DNA of 37,424 nt, from contig JADFXS010000008.1 in the NCBI GenBank assembly GCA_015233515.1, positions 1 to 37,424 on the forward strand. The letters are read 5' to 3'. Positions 15,317 through 24,864 of this stretch are shown here, in pieces. The first letter of the stretch is position 1. Each line of letters opens with the position of its first letter. The notes below the pieces were generated by a model that was not told where the DNA came from, ran no database searches, and saw only the letters and a list, made by a program, of their open reading frames with translations. This DNA comes from Deltaproteobacteria bacterium. Its GTDB lineage: Bacteria; Desulfobacterota; Desulfarculia; Adiutricales; JAGVGV01. A program made the translations under genes and the position numbers.

Positions 15317-16279
15317 ATGAGCAAGATCAGTTACCAAGGCCGTCTCGATCCACAAATGGACGCCGCCCTGTTGAAACAAGCGGAGTTGACGCAGAGCGTC
15401 AACGCGGCCGCCCAATCATCCCTGGACGACATCAGAAAAAACTACAACCAGGAACGCCGCTATTGGAATGAAGACGCGCCGGAATTATCCTTGATTCAGG
15501 GGGAAATTTTTCCTGGTCCCCATGGCGAAATCCCGGTCCGTTGTTACTATCCGGTAGCTACCCGTCCCCTGCCCGCCTTGGTGTATGTCCATGGCGGCGG
15601 CTGGGTCGTGGGTAATCTGGATACGCACGATAAAATTATGCGCTTACTGGCGTTACACTCCAAGATGGCCGTAGTCGGGGTTGATTATCGGCTTTCTCCT
15701 GAACACCGATTTCCGATCGCCTTGGAAGAAACCATCGCCGTAGTGAAATACCTGAGTGAATTTGGGGAAAAACTGGGAATAGATTCCAGCAGATTAGCCA
15801 TCGGCGGTGATTCCGCCGGGGCGAATCTTTCCATAGCGGCCGCTCTTCAACTTCGGAACCTGGGTCACCGCGACCTAGTAAAACTGCTTCTTCTCTATTA
15901 CGGGATGTATGGTCTGCGCGATTCCTGTTCCCGGCGTCTCTTTGGCGGCCTCGAAGATGGGATGAGCGATGAAGATTTGGCCTTATACCTCAAGGCCTAT
16001 ATCCGCGGCCCGGAAGACATGGAAGACATCCGCTTCAATGTCCTAAACGCCGACTTGCAAGGCGCGCCCCCATGTTTTATCGGTGCGGCGGAATATGATC
16101 CCTTGATTGACGATAGCCGAACCTTGAAAGCTATGCTGGATGAGGTCGGAGTCCAAAACGAACTGGCTATCTACCCGGGGGTGTTACATGGTTTTTTGCA
16201 TCATAGCCGAATAGTCGATAAAGCTGCTCAAGCGCTCATCGACGGCGCGGCGGCTTTGAAACGTGTTTTTTCGTCTTGA
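15317..16279 (+). CDS. Alpha/beta hydrolase, hormone-sensitive-lipase family
   Basis: A 320-residue esterase/lipase-like enzyme. It has the oxyanion-hole motif VYVHGGGWVVG, the nucleophile elbow GGDSAGANLS with the catalytic Ser, EYDPLIDDS with the acid Asp and LHGFLHHS with the catalytic His, which together define the HSL (family IV) group. The substrate is probably a short acyl ester, but this is family inference. AGGAGG seven bases upstream of the ATG supports the start. It is transcribed alone and followed by a good intrinsic terminator. Confidence 0.92.
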   Translation: MSKISYQGRLDPQMDAALLKQAELTQSVNAAAQSSLDDIRKNYNQERRYWNEDAPELSLIQGEIFPGPHGEIPVRCYYPVATRPLPALVYVHGGGWVVGNLDTHDKIMRLLALHSKMAVVGVDYRLSPEHRFPIALEETIAVVKYLSEFGEKLGIDSSRLAIGGDSAGANLSIAAALQLRNLGHRDLVKLLLLYYGMYGLRDSCSRRLFGGLEDGMSDEDLALYLKAYIRGPEDMEDIRFNVLNADLQGAPPCFIGAAEYDPLIDDSRTLKAMLDEVGVQNELAIYPGVLHGFLHHSRIVDKAAQALIDGAAALKRVFSS

Positions 16280-16318
16280 TTATATTTAATTCAGTGGGTT
16301 AAAACGGATGTAGGGGAA

Positions 16319-16357
16319 GCGCCATCCAGAAGTTTATTCCGGATGGCGCCGTTTTTT
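16319..16357 (+). terminator. Intrinsic terminator after the hydrolase
   Basis: GCGCCATCC (16319-16327) pairs perfectly with GGATGGCGC (16341-16349), followed by CG and six T. It also separates the hydrolase from the convergent binding-protein gene. Confidence 0.88.
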
Positions 16358-16359
16358 AA

Positions 16360-17322
16360 TTAGTTAATGCCTTTTAACCATTCCTTGACTAAATCGGGAT
16401 GGCTTTCCACCCATTTTTGGGCAGCTTCTTCAAAGGATACTTTGGGTTTGTCGGGAAGATCGGTTACCGCGTTGATAAGTTTATCGACTTCACTGATCGC
16501 GATATGCCAGTTCTTGAAGAACTGATAAGCCTTGGGCAAGCGATCCTTCAGTTTGGCGGCGATGCCGACCCAAACATCACTGGGTTCGAGACCACAGGTG
16601 ATTTTGCTCTGTTCGGGATGCTTTTCCACATAGACCCATTTGTCTTTCGCAAAGGGAGGTTCTTCGATCATGACCAGGTCGTATTGAGTAAAAAGCCATT
16701 CCGGTTCCCAATAATAGAAAATTATAGGCTGTTTCTTTTTATAGGCATCCTTCAACGTGGCTAACCAGGCAAATTGTTCCACACCGACAGGGTTGAAATC
16801 CAGGCCGTAATCCCGAATTCTGATTCTGTGGATTTCATTGGCTTTCCAACTAGCGGGACCAACCCACAATTCGCCTTTGCCGTCCCCGTTGATGTCGAAT
16901 AGTTTTTCCTTGCCCTTCAAGTCGGCGATAGTTTTAATCCCATATTTTTCTTGGACGTATTTGGGAATGAACCATCCTTGGGGTGCTTTAGGATAGCTTA
17001 AAACGAGTTCCGCAACCTTTTTTTCCTTGGCGTATTTATTCATGCCATCGATTTCGGCGGTTTCCCAAATATCAGAAAAAATATCCACATCGCCTTTTTC
17101 TATGCCGGCCCAAGTCGCGGCGCCGTTAAGTTGGGTGATTTTAGCCGGGATATTCAACTTTTTTTCCAGGACGTATTTCATGACATGACAAATAACCGTG
17201 GAGCCGGTCCAGTTCTGTTCGGAAATAACTACGTCATTTCGTTCCGCAAATGCCGGGGTGAAACAAAAAATTGTCAAAACCAATGTGGCGATCAGGACAA
17301 GTCGCCATTTTCCGCTCTGCAT
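16360..17322 (-). CDS. Glycine betaine/proline-type ABC substrate-binding protein (OpuAC family)
   Basis: A 320-residue exported protein: signal peptide (WRLVLIATLVLTIFCFTPAFA), then a type-II periplasmic binding domain starting VVISEQNWTGSTVICHVMKYVL, with GDVDIFSDIWE and FYYWEPEWLFTQYDL. The many Trp and Tyr residues suit an aromatic cage for a quaternary amine such as glycine betaine or choline. The start at 17322 follows GGGAGG at seven bases; the frame is open 12 codons further upstream. No permease or ATPase gene is adjacent, so it is an orphan subunit here. The ligand is an inference from the family. Confidence 0.9.
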   Translation of the reverse strand: MQSGKWRLVLIATLVLTIFCFTPAFAERNDVVISEQNWTGSTVICHVMKYVLEKKLNIPAKITQLNGAATWAGIEKGDVDIFSDIWETAEIDGMNKYAKEKKVAELVLSYPKAPQGWFIPKYVQEKYGIKTIADLKGKEKLFDINGDGKGELWVGPASWKANEIHRIRIRDYGLDFNPVGVEQFAWLATLKDAYKKKQPIIFYYWEPEWLFTQYDLVMIEEPPFAKDKWVYVEKHPEQSKITCGLEPSDVWVGIAAKLKDRLPKAYQFFKNWHIAISEVDKLINAVTDLPDKPKVSFEEAAQKWVESHPDLVKEWLKGIN

Positions 17323-17531
17323 CGAGTTGCCTCCCTTTTCGAAGAGTTTTAATAACACAACCTTTTAACGAGCCATTACCAAAAAAATATATCAGTATCC
17401 GTTGTTTTATCCGCCCCCTTTCATTTTAGGATCAGGCGCAATCCATAACTGTCGGTTGCATGTCGGACTAACACTGGGTGTTGCTTACTTTCTTGGTTGC
17501 GGAAAATTACTTCGAAAACATGAAGCCGGGA

Positions 17532-17610
17532 GAGAGGGTGACAGAAGATTGAGTCATAATAGCAGCCGTTTGTTTTAGATAAGGTTTTTAGTTTTGGCTG
17601 CCGCCCTCTC
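17532..17610. other. Nested inverted repeats upstream of the binding-protein gene
   Basis: GAGAGGG (17532-17538) pairs with CCCTCTC (17604-17610), and inside it GCAGCC (17562-17567) pairs with GGCTGC (17596-17601). It lies about 210 bases upstream of the minus-strand start at 17322, so it could sit in its promoter or leader. Otherwise the 17323-17798 gap shows nothing clear. Confidence 0.4.
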
Positions 17611-17798
17611 CGTCAACTAAAACGTTTAAGTACATTAACCGAATTTTTTTCTGTTGTCAAGGCGAATATTTACTGAAATATTAGCTATACCATCATCATC
17701 GTGACAATTATCAGTTAAGCGATATAGTCGGACATTTTTTTAAACGTGAAAAAAATTACTAGTCAGCAATGAAGAAAATACCTATCTCGTATGATGGG

Positions 17799-18572
17799 TC
17801 AGGTTAACTCCAGCAGTGGACCGGGGCATTCCTGGGCGGCGGTAGTGATCGTAAACCGGGGCGAGAATGCGGCAAAGGCCGAACGGATCGTTTCTAAAGC
17901 CAAATCCGGGTGATTATTGGTTTCGCTCAGGTGGGCCAGGACAACATGCTCCAGCCTGGAATGGTTGATGGCCGCCAGCAATTCCGCGGAATCAAAATTG
18001 GATAAATGACCATGACGGCTTCTGACCCGCTGCTTCAAGTCCCAGGGATAAGGACCATTCATCAGCATTTCTGGATCGTGATTGGCTTCCAGAATCAAAG
18101 CCCGGCATCCGGATAGCCGTTGTCTGACCAATCCGGTGGCCACTCCCAAATCTGTCGCTAAACCCAACTGCTTTATGCCGTCATGAATAAAAACGAATCC
18201 CATCGGCTCGGCGCTGTCATGAGAAATGGCAAAGGTTTGGATGGTGATAAACCCGATATTCAGGTCCGCGCCGGTCTGCAGTTGCCGGGTCTCCACTTTG
18301 GCGAGCAAGCCTTGAACTTGTTTTAAGGTGGCGGCGTTGAGATAAACCGGTAAATGAAGCGCCCGGGCCAAGACTCCCACACCTTGAATGTGATCGCGGT
18401 GTTCGTGGCTGACAATTATGGCTTGCAGTCGATCGGATTCCAAGCCGGCTAAGGTCAAGCGGCGTCGCAGTTCTTTTCCGGTCAAACCACAATCGATGAG
18501 TATCGCCCGGCCACCGGCTTCCAGCCAAATCGCATTACCTTTGCTGCCGCTGGCCAGAACGCAAAAACGCAT
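17799..18572 (-). CDS. WalJ/YycJ-like metallo-beta-lactamase-fold hydrolase
   Basis: A 257-residue single-domain enzyme. It begins MRFCVLASGSKGN, typical of the YycJ/WalJ group, with the metal motif H56-E-H58-R-D60-H61, later ligands in ISHDSAEPMGF and ANHDPEM, and LAHLSETNNHP near the end. Such proteins are considered nucleases or hydrolases with a role in cell-wall and replication coordination in Firmicutes; the role here is open. A GTG at 18593 would overlap the stop of the peptidase gene (GTGA) and couple translation, adding seven residues; ATG 18572 fits the conserved family start. Last gene of the long minus-strand operon. Confidence 0.9.
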   Translation of the reverse strand: MRFCVLASGSKGNAIWLEAGGRAILIDCGLTGKELRRRLTLAGLESDRLQAIIVSHEHRDHIQGVGVLARALHLPVYLNAATLKQVQGLLAKVETRQLQTGADLNIGFITIQTFAISHDSAEPMGFVFIHDGIKQLGLATDLGVATGLVRQRLSGCRALILEANHDPEMLMNGPYPWDLKQRVRSRHGHLSNFDSAELLAAINHSRLEHVVLAHLSETNNHPDLALETIRSAFAAFSPRFTITTAAQECPGPLLELT

Positions 18573-18589
18573 GGCCGGTTCTTCACCGG

Positions 18590-19843
18590 TCACGATAAAA
18601 GGTCTCCCGGAAAGTCTTGCTCATCGACGGGGCCCAAAATAGTCAAGGCCAATTTTTCCGGTTGAAGGTATTCATTGGCCAGGGAAATCACCTGGTCCGC
18701 CGTGACATGATTGATCGTGGCCAAGACCTCGTCGAATTCGATGTTGCGCCGGTAGGTCAGCTCATTTTTAGCCAGGCGGGTCATCCGGTTATCGACGCTT
18801 TCCGATCCCAGGATGATGCTGCCTTTCAGATGTTCCTGAGCGGCTTTCAATTCCGATCCGGAAAGTTCGCCGTTGCGAAATTTGGTCAATTCCGCCAGTA
18901 TCAATTCGACGGTTTCCACGGCCTGTTTAGGCTCGACTCCGGCATAGACGCCCAAGACTCCCGTATTCAAATAGGCGGAAAAAAAAGAAAAAACGGAATA
19001 GGCCAGTCCACGTTTTTCACGGATCTCCTGAAAAAGCCGGGAACTCATATTCCCGCCCAATAAGACATTCAACAGCGCCGCCGTGTATCTCTTGGGGTCC
19101 ATGACATCCGGGAATTCCGCTCCTAAACACAAATGGACCTGTTCCAGTTTTTTGCTGTAGACTTTTACTCCGGTGGCGGCTTTCGGCCGAAGTGATTCTT
19201 CCGGGGCAGCGTCGCCGGGAAGCTTGGTGAACGCCGGGGCCACTAGGTCAACAACCTCTTGGTGGTGAATATCTCCAGCTGCGGAGATGACTATTCGGGG
19301 CGGCAGATAGGTCCGGGCCAAATAGCGTCTAATGTCTTGGGGGCCAATGGCGGCTACGGATTCCATCGTCCCCATAACCGGCCGGCCCAGGGGATCGTCC
19401 GGCCACATCTGTTGGGCAAACAACACATGAACCAGTTCGTCCGGCGTATCTTCAACCATGTGTATTTCCTGAAGGATGACTTGGAGCTCTTTTTCTAAAT
19501 CATCTTCGGCGAAACGCGAGTGGAGGAAGATATCCGTCAAGAGATCAGCCACCAAGGGTAAGTGATCGCTCATGACCTTGGCGTGAAAACAGGTGAACTC
19601 CTTGCTGGTGAAAGCATTGGACATACCGCCGATCTGGTCGATTTCCTTGGCGATCTCCAAAGCGGACCGTCGGGCCGTCCCCTTAAAAATCATGTGTTCT
19701 AAAAGATGCGATATCCCCTCTTCTCCGGAAAGCTCATCCCTGGAGCCCACATTGACCCAAACGCCCAAGGAAGCGGATTTGACATGGTCGATTCTTTCCG
19801 TGACGATACGTAGTCGGTTTTCCAAGTCGGTTTTTTGATACAC
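18590..19843 (-). CDS. M16 family zinc peptidase (mitochondrial processing peptidase-like)
   Basis: A 417-residue M16 (pitrilysin-type) peptidase. The inverted zinc motif is H46-L-L-E49-H50-M-I-F-K-G, with the third ligand in the following LQEIHMVEDTPDEL helix. The C-terminal half carries the family GLAYSVFSFFSAY segment. It is the short single-pair form (about 420 residues) that works as a dimer. It lies just downstream of pnp, the same position as the M16 genes ymxG/mlpA in Bacillus. GTG start with AAGGA seven bases upstream. The substrate is unknown. Confidence 0.93.
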   Translation of the reverse strand: MYQKTDLENRLRIVTERIDHVKSASLGVWVNVGSRDELSGEEGISHLLEHMIFKGTARRSALEIAKEIDQIGGMSNAFTSKEFTCFHAKVMSDHLPLVADLLTDIFLHSRFAEDDLEKELQVILQEIHMVEDTPDELVHVLFAQQMWPDDPLGRPVMGTMESVAAIGPQDIRRYLARTYLPPRIVISAAGDIHHQEVVDLVAPAFTKLPGDAAPEESLRPKAATGVKVYSKKLEQVHLCLGAEFPDVMDPKRYTAALLNVLLGGNMSSRLFQEIREKRGLAYSVFSFFSAYLNTGVLGVYAGVEPKQAVETVELILAELTKFRNGELSGSELKAAQEHLKGSIILGSESVDNRMTRLAKNELTYRRNIEFDEVLATINHVTADQVISLANEYLQPEKLALTILGPVDEQDFPGDLLS

Positions 19844-19918
19844 TATTTTATCCTTTTGACTGGTTGCTTGGCTCTGAGAATGTGACAGTTTTAACTGCCG
19901 GCAATTCAGTCCGTCATG

Positions 19919-19942
19919 GATCCCTGGTTTGGATCAGGGATC
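19919..19942. other. Perfect 8-pair hairpin between pnp and the M16 gene
   Basis: GATCCCTG (19919-19926) pairs with CAGGGATC (19935-19942) around an eight-base loop, with no T-run. It lies in the 296-base pnp/M16 gap and could be a processing or stability element of the operon transcript. Confidence 0.4.
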
Positions 19943-20054
19943 AACTTCTGATGAAGAGAAGGGATAAAATCATGGGCCTGATTCCAGATTTTCGAGTCAT
20001 CAAAGCTTCATTTTATCGTCTAGTTGGCGGTGGGATATCAACTTAAACTAATAA

Positions 20055-20076
20055 ACTTGGAGGGGTACCTCCAAGT
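20055..20076 (-). terminator. Probable terminator or attenuator after pnp
   Basis: On the minus strand a perfect 9-pair stem (ACTTGGAGG/CCTCCAAGT) with a four-base loop is followed by TTATTAGTTT. The T-tract is interrupted, so termination may be partial, leaving some readthrough into the M16 and WalJ genes. Confidence 0.5.
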
Positions 20077-20139
20077 CTAAAGGCTAAATGGTTTCCTTAC
20101 GGGTATGGCCTGGTGGCTTGGCCATCCCCGAGGAGCTTA

Positions 20140-22236
20140 TTATTTCTGAGCGCCGGCGTCCTGGTCTTCCATGGCCGCCTTGCGGGAAAGACGAATTTTT
20201 CCTTGTTTATCTATTCCCAGCACTTTAACTAGGATTTCATCGCCTTCGGAGACCACATCGGTGACCCTTTGGACTCGTTCATGGCTAAGTTGGGAAATGT
20301 GCACCAAACCGTCGGTGCCGGGCAAAATTTCCACAAAAGCTCCAAAGTCCATGATCTTGACCACTCTGCCGTGGTAGATCTGATCGACTTCCGCTTCTTG
20401 CGTCAGCCGGCGGATGGCTTTGACCGCGGCCTCGGCTCTTTCTCCGTTAGGGGCATAAATGGTAACTTTACCTGAGTCATCAACTTCGAGTTTGGTTTCG
20501 GTTTCAGTCTGAATGCTTTTGATGATCTTTCCGCCAGGTCCGATGACATCCTTGATTTTCTCGGGATTGATATGGATCACGGTCATTTTCGGAGCAAAAA
20601 TCGACACTTCGGAGCGAGGTTTATCTATGGCTTTATCCATTTGCTCCAAAATGTGCAATCGGCCTTCTTTGGCTTGTTGAAGAGCCCGGGCCATTATCTG
20701 GCGGGTCACGCCCTTGATTTTGATGTCCATCTGAACGGCGGTCACGCCTTGGCGGGAGCCGGTGACTTTAAAATCCATATCGCCCAAGTGGTCTTCATCA
20801 CCCAGGATATCAGTCAGGACCTCGACCTGGTCGCCTTCGACGATCAGTCCCATGGCCACGCCGGCGACCGGGGCCTTGAGAGGAACGCCTGCATCCATCA
20901 GCGATAATGTTCCGGCACAGACGGTGGCCATGGAAGAGGAGCCGTTGGATTCCAAGATTTCCGAAACCACCCGGATAGTGTAGGGAAAAGTATCCAAGGA
21001 AGGGATCATGGGTTTGATGGCTCGTTCGGCCAAAGCGCCATGACCTATCTCTCGGCGACCAGGAGCGCGAAGTTGCTTGACTTCTCCCACGCAAAAGGGT
21101 GGGAAGTTATAATGAAGCATGAAATTTTTGGTCGACTCGCCGATAACCGAGTCCAATCTCTGGTCGTCCATGCTGGTCCCGAGGGTCGTTATTCCCAATG
21201 ATTGCGTCTCACCGCGAGTGAATAAGGCGCTGCCATGAACACGAGGTAACACGGTTACTTGGCAAGCTATCGGGCGAACATCGGAAAATCCGCGACCGTC
21301 TATGCGCCGTTTGTCATTCAGGATCATGCCGCGCAAGATTTCCCGTTCCATTTCATGGAAAGCGATGATGACATCGCTCTGGCCTTCCGGGTATTCCTCA
21401 CGGAATTCGGCGATGGCTTTGGCCCGAACTTCATCCAACTGGTTGTGTCGCATGACTTTGGCGGGAAGAGTGACGGCTTCCCGAGTGGCAGTCAGATATT
21501 TTTCTTTAACCAAAGAGATTAAGGCTTCATTGCAACTAGCCGCCGGTAATGGTCTTTTTGGTTTGCCCAAGGCGGCTTTTAGTTCTTCTTGCATGTCCAA
21601 TATGGGTTGAATCGCGGCGTGAGCCATGAAAATGGCTTCTAATAGTTCGTCCTCGGAGGCTTCATTCGCCCCACCTTCCACCATGACCACCGCTTCTCGA
21701 CTACCGGCCACAATAATGTTCATATCCGCGGCTTCAATTTGCATCTGCGTAGGGTTGACAATCAGATTTCCGTCAACTCTGACGACTTTCGTGCCGGCAA
21801 TTGGTCCATTAAACGGGATATCGGATATTTCCAAAGCCGCTGAAGCCCCGATCATGGACAAGATATCGGGATCGTATTTTTCATCCACGGATAAAACCGT
21901 GGCGATGACTTGGGTCTCATAGTTCCAGGTTTTGGAAAACAATGGCCGGCAGGGTCGGTCTATGAACCGAGACGTCAGGGTTTCTTTTTCCGAAGGGCGG
22001 CCGACTTCTCGCCGGAAAAAATTACCGGGAATGCGCCCCACGGCATAGAAACGTTCCTGGTATTCCACGGTCAAGGGAACAAAATCTATCCCTTCCCTTT
22101 GTTCATTGGAACCAACCGCGGTTACCAGGATAATTGTATCACCACAGCGAACCATCACCGCTCCGCCGGCCTGTCGCGCAAGATGGCCGGCCTCGAGACT
22201 GATGATCGCCTCGCCTATACTTCTTTCTACTTTCAC
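20140..22236 (-). CDS. pnp: Polyribonucleotide nucleotidyltransferase (PNPase)
   Basis: Phosphorolytic 3'-to-5' exoribonuclease of 698 residues, the usual length. Two RNase PH cores (start KVERSIGEAIISLEAGHLARQ; second near residue 310, DGRGFSDVRPIACQVTVLPR) surround a helical domain. The conserved LFTRGETQ and GDEDHLGDMDFKVTGS stretches lie in the active site. A KH domain (near 555-610, VIGPGGKIIKSIQ) and an S1 domain (near 622-690, GRVVKIMDFGAFVEILPGTDG) bind RNA. The GTG start has AAGGAG upstream. It follows rpsO by 29 bases, the near-universal arrangement, and is likely co-transcribed with it. Confidence 0.98.
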   Translation of the reverse strand: MKVERSIGEAIISLEAGHLARQAGGAVMVRCGDTIILVTAVGSNEQREGIDFVPLTVEYQERFYAVGRIPGNFFRREVGRPSEKETLTSRFIDRPCRPLFSKTWNYETQVIATVLSVDEKYDPDILSMIGASAALEISDIPFNGPIAGTKVVRVDGNLIVNPTQMQIEAADMNIIVAGSREAVVMVEGGANEASEDELLEAIFMAHAAIQPILDMQEELKAALGKPKRPLPAASCNEALISLVKEKYLTATREAVTLPAKVMRHNQLDEVRAKAIAEFREEYPEGQSDVIIAFHEMEREILRGMILNDKRRIDGRGFSDVRPIACQVTVLPRVHGSALFTRGETQSLGITTLGTSMDDQRLDSVIGESTKNFMLHYNFPPFCVGEVKQLRAPGRREIGHGALAERAIKPMIPSLDTFPYTIRVVSEILESNGSSSMATVCAGTLSLMDAGVPLKAPVAGVAMGLIVEGDQVEVLTDILGDEDHLGDMDFKVTGSRQGVTAVQMDIKIKGVTRQIMARALQQAKEGRLHILEQMDKAIDKPRSEVSIFAPKMTVIHINPEKIKDVIGPGGKIIKSIQTETETKLEVDDSGKVTIYAPNGERAEAAVKAIRRLTQEAEVDQIYHGRVVKIMDFGAFVEILPGTDGLVHISQLSHERVQRVTDVVSEGDEILVKVLGIDKQGKIRLSRKAAMEDQDAGAQK

Positions 22237-22265
22237 TTTTAACTCCTTGAACTACCTGAGGTAGT

Positions 22266-22535
22266 TTACTTACGAATACCCAGGCGCTCAATCAGCTCTT
22301 TATACTTGCCCACGTCTTTACGACGCAGATAATTGAGCAACCGACGGCGTTGACCTACCAATTTCAACAGCCCGCGCCGGGAGTGGTGGTCTTTTTTGTG
22401 AATTTTAAAATGATCGGTCAGATTGGTAATCCGTTCCGTCAGTAACGCAATTTGAACTTCAGGCGAACCAGTGTCACCTTCGTGAATCTGGTAACCGCCG
22501 ATCAGGTCTTTCTTCCTTTCCGGAGAAATAGACAC
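22266..22535 (-). CDS. rpsO: 30S ribosomal protein S15
   Basis: Small-subunit protein that binds 16S rRNA early in assembly. [16 protein letters not shown] and [21 protein letters not shown] are diagnostic. I place the start at a GTG (22535): GGGAGG lies nine bases upstream and the product is then 89 residues beginning MSISPERKK, the E. coli length. The ATG at 22544 directly abuts GGGAGG and would leave no spacing. Between truB and pnp, as in most bacteria. Confidence 0.96.
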   Translation of the reverse strand: MSISPERKKDLIGGYQIHEGDTGSPEVQIALLTERITNLTDHFKIHKKDHHSRRGLLKLVGQRRRLLNYLRRKDVGKYKELIERLGIRK

Positions 22536-22566
22536 TTCAATCATCCTCCCTATACAGAGTTTTTTT

Positions 22567-23502
22567 TTAATTTATCCCCAGGACGCGGACCGGTTTCAGA
22601 TTACCATCCGGAGTCCCGGAGTTTGGGTTATATTCATAAACGGCTAAAAGACGGCCACTGTCCGTTTGGATCCGAACCAATCCGGCCTGATTCACCAGTT
22701 GATCCAGGCCGGGAATAAAAATTGGTCGGCCATTCGTCACCATTCCAGTCATGGTCGCGTCTACTTTCACTCCGGGGAGATAGGAAACCGCCTGGTCGAT
22801 GGGAATTATCCTCGTCGACAGTTGACCAGCGTCGGCCATCTCCATGGCTTCCTCTAGAGGTAACGCCTGGCTGAGATCAAAAGGACCGGTAGCCAAACGA
22901 CGCAAACCGGCTAAACAAGCGCCGGTCCCCAGCTGTCGGCCTATATCCGCGGCCAGACTCCGAATATAGGTTCCGGGCGAGACGATAGTTCGGATATCCA
23001 CAAAAGGAATATCTACCTTAGTCACTTCTAAGTGGTGAATAATTACTGTCCGGAGTCGGGTTTGAACCTTTTCTCCTCGTCTGGCCAGGCGATATGCCGG
23101 CTGGCCGTTGATTTTTACCGCCGAATAAGCTGGAGGCATTTGATCAATCGTTCCTTGAAACTCTTGAATCACAGCCAAGATTTCTTCGACGGTCAATTCA
23201 TGGGTTGGTCTTTTGCCCGTTATCCGGCCGGTAAAATCATCGGTGTCCGTGGTCATCCCCAATAGCAACCGACCTGAATAATCTTTAAAACCGGTTTGCA
23301 GAAAAGGCACTAATCTTGTGGCCAAGCCCAGGCATAAAACTAAAACTCCGGTGGCCATCGGATCAAGCGTCCCGGTATGCCCGATTCGGCGAACTCGAGT
23401 CGCCCGACGAATACGCCGGATCACATCGAAAGAAGTCATACCTGCCGGCTTGTCCACGACTAGGACTCCGCAGAATTCCTGGTCGGTCTTTCCGGTGATC
23501 AT
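22567..23502 (-). CDS. truB: tRNA pseudouridine-55 synthase
   Basis: Isomerises U55 in the T-loop of tRNAs. The 311-residue protein has [20 protein letters not shown], the catalytic motif [12 protein letters not shown] (Asp47), [20 protein letters not shown] and [15 protein letters not shown], followed by a C-terminal PUA-like portion with VNGRP-type sequence (VTNGRPIF). The start overlaps the nrnA stop (ATGA), so translation is coupled. Part of the nusA-infB-rpsO operon. Confidence 0.97.
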   Translation of the reverse strand: MITGKTDQEFCGVLVVDKPAGMTSFDVIRRIRRATRVRRIGHTGTLDPMATGVLVLCLGLATRLVPFLQTGFKDYSGRLLLGMTTDTDDFTGRITGKRPTHELTVEEILAVIQEFQGTIDQMPPAYSAVKINGQPAYRLARRGEKVQTRLRTVIIHHLEVTKVDIPFVDIRTIVSPGTYIRSLAADIGRQLGTGACLAGLRRLATGPFDLSQALPLEEAMEMADAGQLSTRIIPIDQAVSYLPGVKVDATMTGMVTNGRPIFIPGLDQLVNQAGLVRIQTDSGRLLAVYEYNPNSGTPDGNLKPVRVLGIN

Positions 23503-24509
23503 GCGTTTTCCTTTATTTTCGAGGTCGGCAAATAAGGAACGATCGCCATGATCAGTAAATTCTTGAGTTTGTCCACAGGTTCATCGACAATAAAGCCGGC
23601 GGCGTTGAAATGTCCGCCGCCGCCGAAGGCTTGAGCCAAGGCGGCAGCGTTGACTCGTCCCAGGGAGCGGAGGCTGACTTTGCAGGATTTTGGGCCAGTT
23701 TCCCGTACCAGAACAGCGAGTTCCACTCCTTTTACCCATCGGGGATACTCAACAAAACCATCGGTATCCGGGGCGGTTGTTTTAGTGGATTTCATCATCT
23801 CCAGGGTAATGGTCATGACCCCGACTTGGCCTTGATGAAAATATTCCATCCCAGATAATGTTTGACCGAGCAGGGACATCCGGGCCGGGGAGCGGTTGAA
23901 GTTGAGATGACGAAAGATATCCCATGGTTTGGCGCCGACGGCCACTAATTTCGCCACGACCTCAAGGGCGCCCGGCGTAGTGTTTTCATAGGAAAAAGAT
24001 CCTGTATCAGTGGAAATGGCCACGAATAAGTTTACAGCGATGTCCTTGGTCACCGTCAGGCCCATCTCGTTCAGTAAATAAAAAATTAATTCTCCAGACG
24101 CGGACGCACGAGCATCGACCACGGCATGGGATGGAAAATCCTTATCCGCCAGGTGGTGGTCGATAACCGCGAGTATGGGCGCTGATCCGGCATGAAGAAA
24201 ACGATCGCCGGCTCGGTGCAGTTCGTGACAGTCGATCAGAACAACGATTTGAAATTCGTCCAGCCGGCCTGGATCATTAGCTATATCGGAGAGTCCCGGC
24301 AAGAAGCCATATATTTCCGGAATCAATCCTTCGGAATACATAGTGACTTGCTTGCCGAGAGATTTTAATCCCTCTCCCAAGGCTAACATGGACCCTAAGG
24401 CATCTCCGTCAGGATATTCATGGGTCAAAAGTAAAAACCGGTCTGAGGAAAAGAATAGTTCGGCTGTGGCTTTGAGCTGATTCCGGACCTGTTCACGATG
24501 AATGGTCAT
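23499..24509 (-). CDS. nrnA: DHH/DHHA1 phosphoesterase, NrnA-like nanoRNase/pAp phosphatase
   Basis: A 336-residue manganese-dependent phosphoesterase. Metal and catalytic motifs: H30-E-Y-P-D34-G-D36-ALGS, D93 in LIDCHEL, D117-H-H119 and the DHHA1 substrate motif GGGGHFNAAGF near residue 305. NrnA enzymes degrade 2-5 nt RNA and dephosphorylate pAp. It lies between rbfA and truB, a common site in bacteria, and overlaps both neighbours (17 bases with rbfA, 4 with truB). AGGA five bases before the ATG supports the start. Confidence 0.94.
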   Translation of the reverse strand: MTIHREQVRNQLKATAELFFSSDRFLLLTHEYPDGDALGSMLALGEGLKSLGKQVTMYSEGLIPEIYGFLPGLSDIANDPGRLDEFQIVVLIDCHELHRAGDRFLHAGSAPILAVIDHHLADKDFPSHAVVDARASASGELIFYLLNEMGLTVTKDIAVNLFVAISTDTGSFSYENTTPGALEVVAKLVAVGAKPWDIFRHLNFNRSPARMSLLGQTLSGMEYFHQGQVGVMTITLEMMKSTKTTAPDTDGFVEYPRWVKGVELAVLVRETGPKSCKVSLRSLGRVNAAALAQAFGGGGHFNAAGFIVDEPVDKLKNLLIMAIVPYLPTSKIKENA

Positions 24510-24864
24510 CTTCTTCCTCTCCTGATGTCCGGCGTAGATCAGTTAGGAGGCGGTCCATATGCTGAGCGTATTCCAGGGAATTGTCGAATTCAAAAAATAC
24601 TTCCGGGACAAATCTTAACTCCAGGTTTCGACCAATTTCCCGGCGAAAAAATCCCGAGGCCTTGACCAGGTACTCCTGTATCAGGGCCCGGTCGGCTTGA
24701 TCATCAAAAACGCTGTAATAAATTCGAGCTTGTTTCAAATCAGGAGTCATCTTCACTCTGGTAATGCTAAGAGTCTTCAGGCTTTGGTTCTTAATCTTGA
24801 ATAACAAGAGTCGGCTGACTTCTTCCTTGACAAGGTCTTGAACTCTTTCCACACGTCTGGTCAT
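24493..24864 (-). CDS. rbfA: Ribosome-binding factor A
   Basis: A 123-residue KH-like protein that helps late 16S processing and cold adaptation of the 30S subunit. It starts MTRRVERVQDLVKEEVSRLL and has TPDLKQARIYYSVF and RNLELRFVPEVFFEFDNSLEYAQHMDRLL, the typical RbfA pattern. The start codon directly follows the DUF503 stop and its end overlaps nrnA. The tail is acidic (GEEEDDHSS). Confidence 0.96.
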   Translation of the reverse strand: MTRRVERVQDLVKEEVSRLLLFKIKNQSLKTLSITRVKMTPDLKQARIYYSVFDDQADRALIQEYLVKASGFFRREIGRNLELRFVPEVFFEFDNSLEYAQHMDRLLTDLRRTSGEEEDDHSS

